DNA of 64,000 nucleotides from positions 1 through 64,000 of the forward strand of contig JALQCR010000029.1 in assembly GCA_023336205.1 (NCBI GenBank), read 5' to 3'. The notes under the pieces were generated by a model that was not told the origin of the DNA, ran no database searches, and saw only the letters and a program-made list of their open reading frames with translations. The position numbers and the translations under genes are program-made. Positions 51,796 to 61,998 of this stretch are shown here, piece by piece (the first letter of the stretch is position 1; each line of letters opens with the position of its first letter). Origin of the DNA: Pseudanabaena sp. Salubria-1 (GTDB lineage: Bacteria > Cyanobacteriota > Cyanobacteriia > Pseudanabaenales > Pseudanabaenaceae).

Positions 51796-52246
51796 CTGCG
51801 TCAAAAAGCTAAAATCAAGATTAAAGGTAGTCGATTTATTCTACTAAAGAACAAGGTAGACTTAACAGAAGAAGAAAAAGTGAAGTTAGAAAATGTCTTG
51901 AAATGTTCTAAACGCTTGCGACTAGCTTATAATCTCAAAGAAGACTTTAGAAGTATTTTTGAGACTTGTAAAACTCCTGAAGAGGGTCAGAAACAATTAA
52001 AAGAATGGCTTCAAAAAGCTAAAGCTGTTTATGGCGCAGTTTTGGAAACCATTCGTAATCATCTTGATAATATTTGTAACTACTTTTTAAATCGTACATC
52101 TAGTGGTGTGATGGAGGGACTTAATAATCGTATTAAATTAATTAAACGACAGGCTTATGGTTTTTTAAATTTTTTAAATTTTCGTTCTAGATTATTAGCT
52201 TGTCTTTCTCATTAGATTTACTTATCCCCTTAAACCCAGAAGACCC
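51796..52246 (+). mobile_element. Truncated ISL3 copy C (451 bp, opposite orientation to B)
   Basis: Encodes LRQKAKIKIKGS...LLACLSH and ends ccccttaaacccagaagaccc. Confidence 0.9.
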
Positions 52247-53786
52247 ATTTAGTTAATCTTGATAGAGGCTTAATATCTTGGATTCTATTGCCACTTAAAT
52301 CAAGTTCAATTAGATTGGTTAAATCTACTAAAGGTGTAATGTCAACAATTTCATTTCCTAGAAGATTGAGGAATCTTAATTTAGCCAAACTTGATATTGG
52401 CTTAATATTATTAACTTGATTATTGCTAATACTAAGATAACTGAGATTAGTCAAACTGGCTAGAGGATTTATATCACTAATTTGATTATTATTGAGCTCT
52501 AAAAGAGTCAAATTAGTCAAACTAGATAAAGGTTTAATATTTCCAATTTGATTGCTAATTAGACCAAGTTCAGATAATTTAGTTAAACTATACAAAGGTT
52601 TTACATCACTGATCTCATTATTATACAGATATAGCTTATTCAATCCAATCAAACCAGACAAAGGTTGCAAATCACTAATTTGATTATTGGAGAGATAGAG
52701 TGTGTTCAAATTAATGATACTGGCTAGCGGCTTGATATTACTGATTTTATTGCTAGATAGCCAAAGCTCTGTTAGGTTATACAATTTTTCTAGAGGTCTA
52801 ATATCATTAACTTGGTTATTAAAAAGAGTTAGTGACCTAAGAGTAAATAAGCCTGATAGTGGATTAATATTACTAATTTGATTTTGATGGAGTTCGAGCC
52901 TATATAAACTAGGCATATTTGCTAGAGTCTGAACATCAATAATTTGATTATTGGCGAGATAGAGTGAGCTCAAATTAGTCAAACTTGATAAAGACTTAAT
53001 ATTACTAATTCGATTTTCAGAGAGAGAAAGAAGCGTCAAGCTTTTCAAATCCTGTAAAGAGTTAATATCACTAATTTGGTTTTGGTGAAGTTCAAGTCTA
53101 GATAAACGATTTAAACTTGCTAAGGCTTTAATATCACTAATCTGATTACTATAGAGCCAAAGTACTTTTAAATTAATTAGACCTGCTATCGACTTGATGT
53201 CACTGATCTGATTTTTAGACAACGATAACACACTCAAATTATTTAACTTCTGTAAAGGCTTAATATTGGTGATGCTATTGCCATGCAGGTTGAGGACTCT
53301 TAGTTTAGACAAATTTGTAAGTGGAGCGATATTAACAACTCGATTGCTATTCAAATTGATTTCAGTTAAGTCAACTAAATCCTCTAGAACCTTAATATCT
53401 TTAATTTGATTACTTGATAGATAGATTCCAGTTAGTTTTTTCAAACTAGCTATTGGTTGAATATCGCTAATTTGGTTGTTGTCAAGACCTAGCTTCGTTA
53501 AATTTTTCAAACTAGCGATCGGTCGAATATCGCTGAACTGCTTCTTTTCGAGCTTAAGTTCAGAAAGACTATTGAGATTTTTATCAGCAACTTTGCAGTC
53601 TTGAGTGCCAGACTTTTTTAGTAGTACATCAATTGTATTTTTAGTTTCAGGAGAGAGTGAATTTTTTTGCAAGCACCATTGTTCAAAGCTTAGATTCTCG
53701 GTCGAAACTGCTTCTGCATTTAAGCTGTGGACAAATAAAAGGAAGGTTGCGGCTGAAAAAATCCCAAAGCTTAAAAATAATTTCAT
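52247..53786 (-). CDS. Secreted leucine-rich-repeat protein (SDS22/internalin-type 22-aa repeats), 3' end replaced by ISL3 sequence
   Basis: Signal-peptide-like N-term MKLFLSFGIFSAATFLLFVHSLNAEA; many LxxLxxLxLxxNxIsdIxpL repeats; ends LTKWVFWV read from the IS end. Confidence 0.88.
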
Positions 53787-56700
53787 TGTTGCAAACCATT
53801 ACTAATTAAAATAAATGCTGACCAATAGAAGGGATGCGAGAAATTTTTAGAGCGAATTGTCGCGATTTGGGCTTGACGTAAAGACTCAGCCCTAGAGCGA
53901 TCGCCTAGCTTGACATCATTATAAAAAGCTTGCATTAACGCTTGCGTCCCCTCATCACTTACTTGCCAGAGAGATGCGATCGCTGCTTTCGCGCCAGCCC
54001 TTTGCACTTGATAACCAAAGCCCAAAATTTCAATGCCATTACCTAATTTCCCAACCCCAGTTTGGCAAGCGCTGAGAACGATCAAGTCAACATTGGACAT
54101 TGGTAAATCCTTCATTTCGCTGAGCAAAATCTTATCGCCATTACCAAAAATCAGGAATGAATCTTCGGGCTTACCAGAGTTAAACTCGGCATGGGTCGCT
54201 AAGTGTACAATATTTTTATTTTGCATTTGGTTTTCAGTAGCTTTGCGACTGAAATCGTTTGCCACGAGTTTTGTCGTATCAGGCAAAGCATCAGAAATAG
54301 ATTGAACTTCGGTAACTGTTGCGGGTAGAGCAACCTGCCCAAACTTGGTGGTATTTTGAGCACCGCCAAATGCTCCCGCTAAGATACGAAGTTGCCTTTG
54401 TGGCTTTTGTGTAAAGTCACTGAGACTATAAGCAATTAAGTTGTTAACGCGGTACTTCTCAACCAGCCATTGTTTGCCATCATAGAGTGCAGCAATTGGG
54501 ATATAGCGTAGGAGTCCGTCAGGGGCATAGAGAATGGTATTCGTATTTGCAAGGTCGGCTTCGATAGGCTTGATTAGCAAATTATAGAGTTTAGTTGCAG
54601 GTTCAATCACATCCAACGAGTCAGTGTCGCGTAGCCCTGCTTTAAAATCTATAACTAGTTGGTTAATGTCTGCTTCTTTAATCGCCACAGATCGATGAAT
54701 TGGTGGTTTGTTAGGTATAAATAGGGTTAATTCCAAACTATCGCTTAAAAGCAATGGATAGAGCAAAGCATGACCTTGAGGTATCTTTTGCAAATAGTCA
54801 GGAACGCGATTGAGTTCTGCGGGTGGGATTTGAAGCAGTTGTTGGGAGATCTTTTGATTCCCATCAACTACTGGTGTAACGGAATTTACTGGCTGAGATG
54901 TAATTGCTTGAACTTGTGAACTTTCTTCAGGAAACAGATATATGCCTTGAGCGGTTCGCTCATTCCCCTTGACGTTTTGCAAATAGTCTTGGAGTTCCTG
55001 TACTTTAAGTAAATCCAAAACCTGTAATGCTTCCATTACTCGTCCTTTTTCCAATAAAAGAGCGGCTAAGACACGATAGTTAGCGGCAACAGTCTGTTGA
55101 TAAGACTTTTGCTGCTCCAAAGAGAGTACACGCAGTTCTTTGCGGATGGATTCAGTCAAATTAACTGATTGTTTGAAGAAGGCGATCGCTAATTCTGGAT
55201 ATTGACGTTTGATCAACAAGCCCAAATTCCCGACCAACTTACTTTCTCGGTTGCGATCGCCAACTTCATGAGCATAGGGGATTGAGGCTTGAAAAGACTG
55301 AAAAGCCTTGCCATTCTGATCTGACAAGGTATAGGTTAAGCCAAGACTATAAAGAGCAGAACCAATACCAGCGCGATCACCAATGGAGCGATATATATCC
55401 AGTGCTTGTTGATGGGAAGCGATCGATTGAGATGGTTGATTAAGCTCCGAATATATAGAGCCTAACTGTGAAAGCATTGAGGCTTCATAAGCGCGGTTGC
55501 CTGACTGCTTAAAAAACTCCAATAAACTCAATGTCGATTTTAATTGGGCTTGAGGATCTTTCGAGGATGGATTGGTATTAAAAAGGGCAATTATAGCTTG
55601 CTCCATCTTTTGAATTTGGGGCAAGCTTGTTAATGATTTGGGTAATTTCTTTAAAATTTCTAACACCTTTTCTGGCTGCCCCAATTGTCCATACACTAAT
55701 CCTGTAAACATTGAAGCTACTCCTTCACCAGTGACATCACCTAGCAATTGGTAGATCGATCTGGCTTCTTGAAGTGTATTAAGGGCTTTTGGATATTGAC
55801 TAAGTGAAGTGTAGAGGCTCCCTTGACCAACGAGAATACTCGCGAGAGTATTGCGATCGCTAGGTTTAGCATTAGCAGCATTAGTCAGATCTCGATAAAT
55901 AGTACTCGCCTGTTCAAAGAGAACTAAGGCTTCGCGAGTCTGTCCTTGAGCAAGACGGACTTCAGCAATATTTTTTAAATTGCGTCCTTCCCCAGCGCGA
56001 TCGCCTAGTTGTTGATAGATTTTTTCAGCTTGAAGGTAGATTTCGATGGCTTTAGGAAATTCTGTGAGATTACGATAAGATTGAGCAACAGCATCGAGCT
56101 GCTCAGCTTCACGAATGCGATCGCCTACCTTGCGCACTAATTCCAAAGCTTTGAGATTTAGCTGTAAGACCTTAGCATATTGCAACGAGATGTTTAAAAT
56201 ATTTGCTTCCAGATTCAGCGCACTTGCCTCTCCCAAAAGATTACCAATCTGCTGATATGCGATCGCGCTCTGTCGAGTCAGAACCAAAGATCTATCCTTT
56301 TGTCCAAGTAACCCATAAGCTGAAGCTAAATAAAAGAGATTTTGTGCTTCTGCTGCGTAATTTTCCGCAGCACGGCTAAGCTCTAGAGCAGGTTCAAAAT
56401 ACTTTAGAGACTTTTGGAAATCAAATTCCTTAAAGAAAATAACCCCGATCGTGGCAAGAGTTTTACCTTCCCGATAGTCATCGCTTACTTTTTTGCGGAT
56501 TGTTAATGACTCCTCTAGCAATGGCAGAGCTTTAGCATATTGCTCCAGACTGATATAAGCCTTACCCAATTGATATAGAGTTTCACCTTCTGCCTCCTGA
56601 TAAAGTAGCCTACTCGCAGTTGTTGTAATTGCCTGCTGGGACTGTTGGATCGTAAGCGCTTTCTGTAAATTCTCTAGAGCTTGTGCTTCTTGCCTTAAGC

Positions 56701-57064
56701 CAATCTGCGCCGAGGCAAGGCCTGTTAAAGCGATAGACTCACCTAGGAGATCGCTGTGGCTTCGATAAATAGTTAAAGCTTGTTGGTAATACTTTAAAGC
56801 TTCTTGGAAATTCCCCTGATCAAAAAGACTTTCTGCCTTTTGTACAAGTATCTTTGCCGTTTTAAAGAGCGACTTTGCTATTTTAGAAGTTGATTTGGAG
56901 GATATATTTTCAGGTCTATTAATTGATTCAATCGAAATTTTGTCTGTGTGGATATCCTTCAAAGCGTAGGAGTATGAAGGCTTGATACCAAATTCTGATA
57001 TAGCCAGCATCATCCCTAAAACAAGTGAGCACGATAGGCGATCGCTGATGAATTTTTTTTGCAT
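53783..57064 (-). CDS. TPR + CHAT domain protein with signal peptide
   Basis: TPR series; C-term IVHLATHAEFNSGKPEDSFLIFGNGDKILLSEMKDL..DLIVLSACQTGVG...GFGYQVQRAGAKAAIASLWQVSD. Confidence 0.93.
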   Translation of the reverse strand: MQKKFISDRLSCSLVLGMMLAISEFGIKPSYSYALKDIHTDKISIESINRPENISSKSTSKIAKSLFKTAKILVQKAESLFDQGNFQEALKYYQQALTIYRSHSDLLGESIALTGLASAQIGLRQEAQALENLQKALTIQQSQQAITTTASRLLYQEAEGETLYQLGKAYISLEQYAKALPLLEESLTIRKKVSDDYREGKTLATIGVIFFKEFDFQKSLKYFEPALELSRAAENYAAEAQNLFYLASAYGLLGQKDRSLVLTRQSAIAYQQIGNLLGEASALNLEANILNISLQYAKVLQLNLKALELVRKVGDRIREAEQLDAVAQSYRNLTEFPKAIEIYLQAEKIYQQLGDRAGEGRNLKNIAEVRLAQGQTREALVLFEQASTIYRDLTNAANAKPSDRNTLASILVGQGSLYTSLSQYPKALNTLQEARSIYQLLGDVTGEGVASMFTGLVYGQLGQPEKVLEILKKLPKSLTSLPQIQKMEQAIIALFNTNPSSKDPQAQLKSTLSLLEFFKQSGNRAYEASMLSQLGSIYSELNQPSQSIASHQQALDIYRSIGDRAGIGSALYSLGLTYTLSDQNGKAFQSFQASIPYAHEVGDRNRESKLVGNLGLLIKRQYPELAIAFFKQSVNLTESIRKELRVLSLEQQKSYQQTVAANYRVLAALLLEKGRVMEALQVLDLLKVQELQDYLQNVKGNERTAQGIYLFPEESSQVQAITSQPVNSVTPVVDGNQKISQQLLQIPPAELNRVPDYLQKIPQGHALLYPLLLSDSLELTLFIPNKPPIHRSVAIKEADINQLVIDFKAGLRDTDSLDVIEPATKLYNLLIKPIEADLANTNTILYAPDGLLRYIPIAALYDGKQWLVEKYRVNNLIAYSLSDFTQKPQRQLRILAGAFGGAQNTTKFGQVALPATVTEVQSISDALPDTTKLVANDFSRKATENQMQNKNIVHLATHAEFNSGKPEDSFLIFGNGDKILLSEMKDLPMSNVDLIVLSACQTGVGKLGNGIEILGFGYQVQRAGAKAAIASLWQVSDEGTQALMQAFYNDVKLGDRSRAESLRQAQIATIRSKNFSHPFYWSAFILISNGLQQ

Positions 57065-57335
57065 AGATTTTTCCTGTAATGTAAATTTCTGCTTCACAAT
57101 TTCGCTAAGTACCTACTTAAGAATTTTTTTGGATCTCCTACTAGAAAGGGGATCGGGTAAATCCCTTAAAGCTTTATCACGCCAGATTTTATTTCTTAAA
57201 TAGTTTCTAAAACTAGATCACCCATCACGTTGTCATATAATCAAACAGCTGAATAAGATATACGGTGAATTGCACTTCGTATCTTAACTGTCCTAATTTA
57301 GCAAATATTTTTACAGAAAGACACAGCCAAAAGTT

Positions 57336-58076
57336 ATGGAAATATCTGATATCTCTGAGGTTATTGAGGACAACAACGAGGATGAACATCAAGAATTAGG
57401 AGATCAAGACGGCTCTCAAAAGCAAAACGATCCCAAAAAAGAGCAAAAAACAAAAAATAAGAATCAGCTCAATAATTACGTGGCGGTCACAGTAGTTTTG
57501 TTTGTTACCTTTATGGGGTTGTGTCAAGTCAAAAGTGGCAATGTAGTCCAAGCCATGCAAAAAGCTCAAGCCGATCGCATTGATACATGGGCATTTTATC
57601 AAGCGCGAAATGTTCGTGCGGAAATTGCCAAATCGACTGTTGCTCAATTAAAGTTACAAGCTCTGGCGACACAGCAGCCCAAAGCTATTGCTGAATATGG
57701 CAAAGAAATTGTTAAGTTTGAAGCGATCGCTGCTAAACAAGAGAAAGAAAAAGACAAACTACAGCAGCAAGCCTTAGATACTGAAAAACTCTACGAGCAG
57801 TTGAATGTCCATGATGACCAGTTTGACTTGTCAGAAGCCGCGTTTGCCCTTGCGATCGCCTTGCTAGCAATGACATCTCTCACCCAAAAAGGTTGGCTTT
57901 ATGGTGCAGCTATGGTTCCTGCCGCTTTTGGTTTGTTTATGGGACTAGCTGGTCTATTAAACTGGGATTATCATCCTGAAGCTTTGACAAAATATTTGTC
58001 AGAAAATACTACTTACAAAACCGAACACAAAATTTCGACCTTGCCTTTCCCACAGCTAAAGAGCTCAAATCCATAG
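57336..58076 (+). CDS. DUF4337 family protein
   Basis: 246 aa; NNYVAVTVVLFVTFMGLCQVKSGNVVQAMQKAQADRIDTWAFYQARNVR. Confidence 0.85.
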   Translation: MEISDISEVIEDNNEDEHQELGDQDGSQKQNDPKKEQKTKNKNQLNNYVAVTVVLFVTFMGLCQVKSGNVVQAMQKAQADRIDTWAFYQARNVRAEIAKSTVAQLKLQALATQQPKAIAEYGKEIVKFEAIAAKQEKEKDKLQQQALDTEKLYEQLNVHDDQFDLSEAAFALAIALLAMTSLTQKGWLYGAAMVPAAFGLFMGLAGLLNWDYHPEALTKYLSENTTYKTEHKISTLPFPQLKSSNP

Positions 58077-58128
58077 ACATAAAAGGTTCTGAGCAAATTT
58101 TTTACTAATGTAATAAACTAACTAAACA

Positions 58129-58332
58129 ATGAAAAACTTTATCCAAAACCTGCTGCGATACCCAAAATTCCTCGCCCTAATCACTGGTGGCGTTCTGTCT
58201 GTAGTGATTGCGCCGATTATTCCTCTATTTAATAAGCCTCTGACTGCGATCGCGATGATTTCGGCAATCATTAGTGGGTTTATTGGCGTATCACTAGTAT
58301 TAAGAGCTATGCTAGGGCTAGACATCGCTTAG
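58129..58332 (+). CDS. DUF751 (Ycf33-like) small membrane protein
   Basis: 67 aa; NFIQNLLRYPKFLALITGGVLSVVIAPI. Confidence 0.8.
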   Translation: MKNFIQNLLRYPKFLALITGGVLSVVIAPIIPLFNKPLTAIAMISAIISGFIGVSLVLRAMLGLDIA

Positions 58333-58390
58333 TAAATCTTGACGCAGATTTGATTTGAGCTTCAACTTCGCCACATGTTGAACTATCACC

Positions 58391-58693
58391 ATGTTAAGCA
58401 TTATGTTAGACATCATTATCATCTTATTAGTGGGTGTAGCGCCACCAATCCTATCCCTGTGGGTGCTTCACCGTACCCAAGCTCATTATCGACAAATAAA
58501 TTCGGCGGCGATCTCCACGCCTATATCCTTAAAGCTCAAAGCACCAGCACCAGCCGAGATGACCTGCATTGATGGATTTGGTTATGTGATTGGCAAAGTC
58601 AGCTGCAAATATAATGCGCGATCGCCTTACATTCGCTGTGCGGTCAACCCATGTGGACCCTGTCAGGATTGTCGGCATTTCGACAGCCTATGA
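58391..58693 (+). CDS. DUF6464-like protein
   Basis: N-term TM, then CIDGFGYVIGKVSCKYNARSPYIRCAVNPCGPCQDCRHF. Confidence 0.75.
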   Translation: MLSIMLDIIIILLVGVAPPILSLWVLHRTQAHYRQINSAAISTPISLKLKAPAPAEMTCIDGFGYVIGKVSCKYNARSPYIRCAVNPCGPCQDCRHFDSL

Positions 58694-58725
58694 TATAAAG
58701 TCCATCTCGGATGGACTTTATATCA
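58691..58725. repeat. Perfect hairpin overlapping the stop codon
   Basis: tgatataaagtccatc-tcg-gatggactttatatca. Confidence 0.92.
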
Positions 58726-58767
58726 AAAAGTTCAAAAATTAAAGTTTATTGTGATAAGTACAAATCT

Positions 58768-59172
58768 ATGGCTACTACAAGACGAGTTGCTCGTGTTGCT
58801 GAATTAATTAAGCGAGAAGTCAGTAACATGTTGCTAAAAGATATTAAAGACGATCGCGTAGGGATGGGTATGGTTAGTGTTACCGATGCCGAGCTATCAG
58901 GCGATCTCCAACATGTGAAAATCTTTGTCAGTATTTACGGTACTGAAGAAGCGAGAGCCCAAACTATGGAGGCTCTCGCTTCAGCTACGGGCTTTATCAA
59001 GCGCGAAGTTGGGCAACGGTTATCATTACGTCGCGTTCCCGAAGTTGTCTTCCATGAAGATCGATCCTTTGAACGTGGTGTCAAAGTGCTGTCACTAATT
59101 AATCAACTAAGTCGAGAACGCGAAGAACGGGAGTCAACCGCAGAAGAAAAGGAGTCCAATTCAAGTGATTGA
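58768..59172 (+). CDS. rbfA: 30S ribosome-binding factor RbfA
   Basis: [47 protein letters not shown]. Confidence 0.95.
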   Translation: MATTRRVARVAELIKREVSNMLLKDIKDDRVGMGMVSVTDAELSGDLQHVKIFVSIYGTEEARAQTMEALASATGFIKREVGQRLSLRRVPEVVFHEDRSFERGVKVLSLINQLSREREERESTAEEKESNSSD

Positions 59173-59797
59173 GTTGATTAAAGCGGGTGGCCCAGTTATG
59201 TACCCACTCATGGCACTATCAGTATTAGCTTTGGCTGGGATTGCGGAGCGATTGATTTTTTGGTTTGCCATCATTAAGCAAGAACGAAAAACTGCCGAGA
59301 ATATTTTAGCGATCGCTCGTCAAGACTTGAAACTAGCGGCAGTGGCAGCGGAGCAATCCCTAAAGGTTCCTGTGGCAAGGTTTCTCTATGCTCCTTTAGC
59401 ATTAGAAGAGCCAGATCCTGAACTATTTCGGCTCGCGCTTGAAAGTACTGCTGACGAAGAATTAGCAGAAATGCTCAAGGGTGAAAAGCTGCTCGAAGCG
59501 GTGATTACAATTGCGCCTTTGTTGGGTCTACTAGGAACTGTGACAGGGTTAATCGGCTCCTTTTATTCCCTCAGAATTGGTGATGTTGCGGCGAATACGA
59601 AGTCGGGATCGCTAACCGAAGGTATTGCCGTGGCACTAATTACAACTGCGACAGGTTTAATTATTGCCATTTTTGCTTCGGCATTTCATCGCCTATTCCT
59701 TGCACTTCAAGATCAGCAAACCAAGCTATTCATGAAGGTTGGCAATCAGTTAGAGCTTATCTACCGCAAGCAATGTCAACACAAGTTATCCAAGTAA
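59165..59797 (+). CDS. MotA/TolQ/ExbB proton channel family protein
   Basis: 210 aa; [58 protein letters not shown]. Confidence 0.93.
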   Translation: MIELIKAGGPVMYPLMALSVLALAGIAERLIFWFAIIKQERKTAENILAIARQDLKLAAVAAEQSLKVPVARFLYAPLALEEPDPELFRLALESTADEELAEMLKGEKLLEAVITIAPLLGLLGTVTGLIGSFYSLRIGDVAANTKSGSLTEGIAVALITTATGLIIAIFASAFHRLFLALQDQQTKLFMKVGNQLELIYRKQCQHKLSK

Positions 59798-59926
59798 AAA
59801 GGTAAAAGTAAAAAGTAAAAATGACAAAGAATTGTAATTGCGCAGGTTTAGTTTTAATGAATATCCATTAATTATCTAATTTTGGCTCAGTTATCGTCTC
59901 CATATAGTCAGAATTTGAGTGCGGGG

Positions 59927-61861
59927 CTACTGCTCATCAGCTTCTTCATCAAGATCAACAATCTGTCCATTAAACAAATCTGCCAAATTTTTAATCACTC
60001 GCTCATCTTCTGATATCCCAACATAACCTTTTGTTTGGGGCTGAGGTTGATTTACAGGGTTAGGCGGCGCAATGTTTACTTGTGGATCTGTAGATGGTGG
60101 TTTAGCTGGAGTATTGGAAACTAAAGGTGGGGTTGGATTTTGATAAGTGATAGGCGGAGGTGCGATCGCAGGACTAACAGGAAGTGGAGCTGTAACTTTT
60201 ACTGGTTCAGATTGAGGCGGTGTAGACACAAATGAAAACATCACCTTAATAGGGCGCTGCAAATGTTTGGCAAAAACTTCTTCTAGTTCTGGACGCTTCT
60301 GAACCACAATATTTTTTGTAGTTTCATCACGCTTCCCAGCTAAGCCAATTTTGACACTGCTACTATCGATCGTAAGAATATGCGCCTGTATCTGGATAAA
60401 AACCCATTTTGTCGGTGTTGGCAACATTGACAAAATGCTTTGCCACATCTGATCTAAATCATATCCAACTGAAGCGCAGTTCTCAATATCATCACTTCCA
60501 GATGATATCGGCGTTTCAATAGCTGGGAGAGGCGGTATCAAAGGTGCAGAGGGTTCAGCCACTTTCGACGTTTGAGGGATTGGCGGCAATTCTTTTGTTG
60601 GTATTGATATAGCTTGAGGTGGAACTTGTACAGCAGGATTCGTCTTTGGTGCTTGGGGAGCAACTTGTGGAGTTGCGGGTGTGCGTAATGGAATAAATGG
60701 TTGTGCTGAAGAAGTGTTCTGCGATTGTGGCTGAGCGATCGCTCCCTGTGCTGATGGCAGTAAACCCATGAGTGTAACTTCTAGCCATAGGCGTGGCTGG
60801 GTGGTGTTACGGATTTGCAACTCTGCCGATCGCAAATGCTGTTGACCTAGCAAAATATTTGGGATTGCTAAACTTTGAGCTAGTTGGCTCAGTCTTTCCC
60901 AACCAGAACTAGTCATGGCAACGAGGTCACTGCGATCGCTAGCTGTTTTCGCAATTAATAGATCACGATATACATTCGCCAAGTTCTGCAAAACGATCAA
61001 GGGTTCGCGACCCCGATCCATAATTCGTCGCACATAATCAATTAGTTGAATGGAATGATCCGATGTGATCGCTTCAATCAATGATAGTAAATCCTGCTCA
61101 GGAACTGATCCCACCAAATCCCATACTGCTTCAACTGTGATCTCTCCGTCCAATAGGCTCAATTGATCGAGCAGAGATTCAGCATCACGTAATCCACCCT
61201 GAGCAATCTGAGCAACTAAAGTTAGGGCTTCAATATGAATATTAATATTCTCATTTGCAGCAATCTTCCCTAAGTGCTTCACCATCGCATCAAGTGGAAT
61301 CCGCCGAAAGTCAAATCTCTGACAGCGCGAAATAATCGTTGGCAATACGCGCTGTGGATCGGTAGTTGCAAGAATAAAAGTAACGCGATCGGGCGGTTCT
61401 TCAAGGGTTTTTAGCAGTGCGTTAAACGCTGCTGTGCTGAGCATATGACATTCGTCAATAATATAAACCTTAAATCTTGCCTTAACTGGCGCAAATTGAG
61501 CACGTTCGATTAATTCTCGAATGTTATCAACACCTGTATTGCTTGCTGCATCAATTTCGGTAATATCTAGCGCATTGCCATTAGCGATGCTATGACATAG
61601 TTCACACTTGCCACAAGGGTTGGGAGTAGGTTGGTCAGAGCTTAGGCAATTGAGCGACTTTGCCATGATTCGCGCACTGGACGTTTTGCCTGTACCTCTT
61701 GCGCCTGTAAATAGGTATGCAGGTGCGATACGCTTAGTGTTTAAGGCATTGCTAAGGGTATGCGCGATCGCCTCTTGCCCAACAAGGTCAGCAAAGATTT
61801 GCGGTCGATATTTGTGGTGTAGTGGCTCATAGCCCATAGGAACACGATGATGCTCAAGCAC
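59927..61861 (-). CDS. dnaX: DNA polymerase III subunit gamma/tau
   Basis: PLHHKYRPQIFADLVGQEAIAHTLSNAL, FTGARGTGKTSSARIMAKSLNC, IIDECHMLSTAAFNALLKTLEEPP. Confidence 0.96.
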   Translation of the reverse strand: MLEHHRVPMGYEPLHHKYRPQIFADLVGQEAIAHTLSNALNTKRIAPAYLFTGARGTGKTSSARIMAKSLNCLSSDQPTPNPCGKCELCHSIANGNALDITEIDAASNTGVDNIRELIERAQFAPVKARFKVYIIDECHMLSTAAFNALLKTLEEPPDRVTFILATTDPQRVLPTIISRCQRFDFRRIPLDAMVKHLGKIAANENINIHIEALTLVAQIAQGGLRDAESLLDQLSLLDGEITVEAVWDLVGSVPEQDLLSLIEAITSDHSIQLIDYVRRIMDRGREPLIVLQNLANVYRDLLIAKTASDRSDLVAMTSSGWERLSQLAQSLAIPNILLGQQHLRSAELQIRNTTQPRLWLEVTLMGLLPSAQGAIAQPQSQNTSSAQPFIPLRTPATPQVAPQAPKTNPAVQVPPQAISIPTKELPPIPQTSKVAEPSAPLIPPLPAIETPISSGSDDIENCASVGYDLDQMWQSILSMLPTPTKWVFIQIQAHILTIDSSSVKIGLAGKRDETTKNIVVQKRPELEEVFAKHLQRPIKVMFSFVSTPPQSEPVKVTAPLPVSPAIAPPPITYQNPTPPLVSNTPAKPPSTDPQVNIAPPNPVNQPQPQTKGYVGISEDERVIKNLADLFNGQIVDLDEEADEQ

Positions 61862-61903
61862 TGCTGGTCAAATATATCATTCATCAGTATAGCGATATAG
61901 GTG

Positions 61904-61935
61904 TTTTCAAATGAGTGAGTACTCATTTGAAAACA
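61904..61935. repeat. Hairpin
   Basis: gttttcaaatgagt-gagt-actcatttgaaaac. Confidence 0.88.
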
Positions 61936-61961
61936 AAAAAATCAATCTTAGTAAAGGTTTT

Positions 61962-61998
61962 GAGGTTTTCATTTTGCCTACGTCAAAATGAAAACCTC
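61962..61998. repeat. Hairpin at the KS gene stop codon
   Basis: gaggttttcattttg-cctacgt-caaaatgaaaacctc; KS stop is cta (minus-strand TAG) at 61998-62000. Confidence 0.88.

Noticed and set aside
51655-52215. 186-aa plus-strand ORF
   Set aside because: Chimeric reading frame across ISL3 copy B end and truncated copy C; not a native gene.
49732-53786. Possible CRISPR array because of regular ~66-bp periodicity
   Set aside because: Periodicity comes from 22-aa leucine-rich repeats encoded on the minus strand; no unique spacers of constant length between identical repeats.
59927-61861. Intein in dnaX (found in some cyanobacteria)
   Set aside because: The gamma/tau ATPase domain is continuous (GARGTGKTSSARIMAKSLNC...IIDECHMLSTAAFNALLKTLEEPP) with no splicing motifs.
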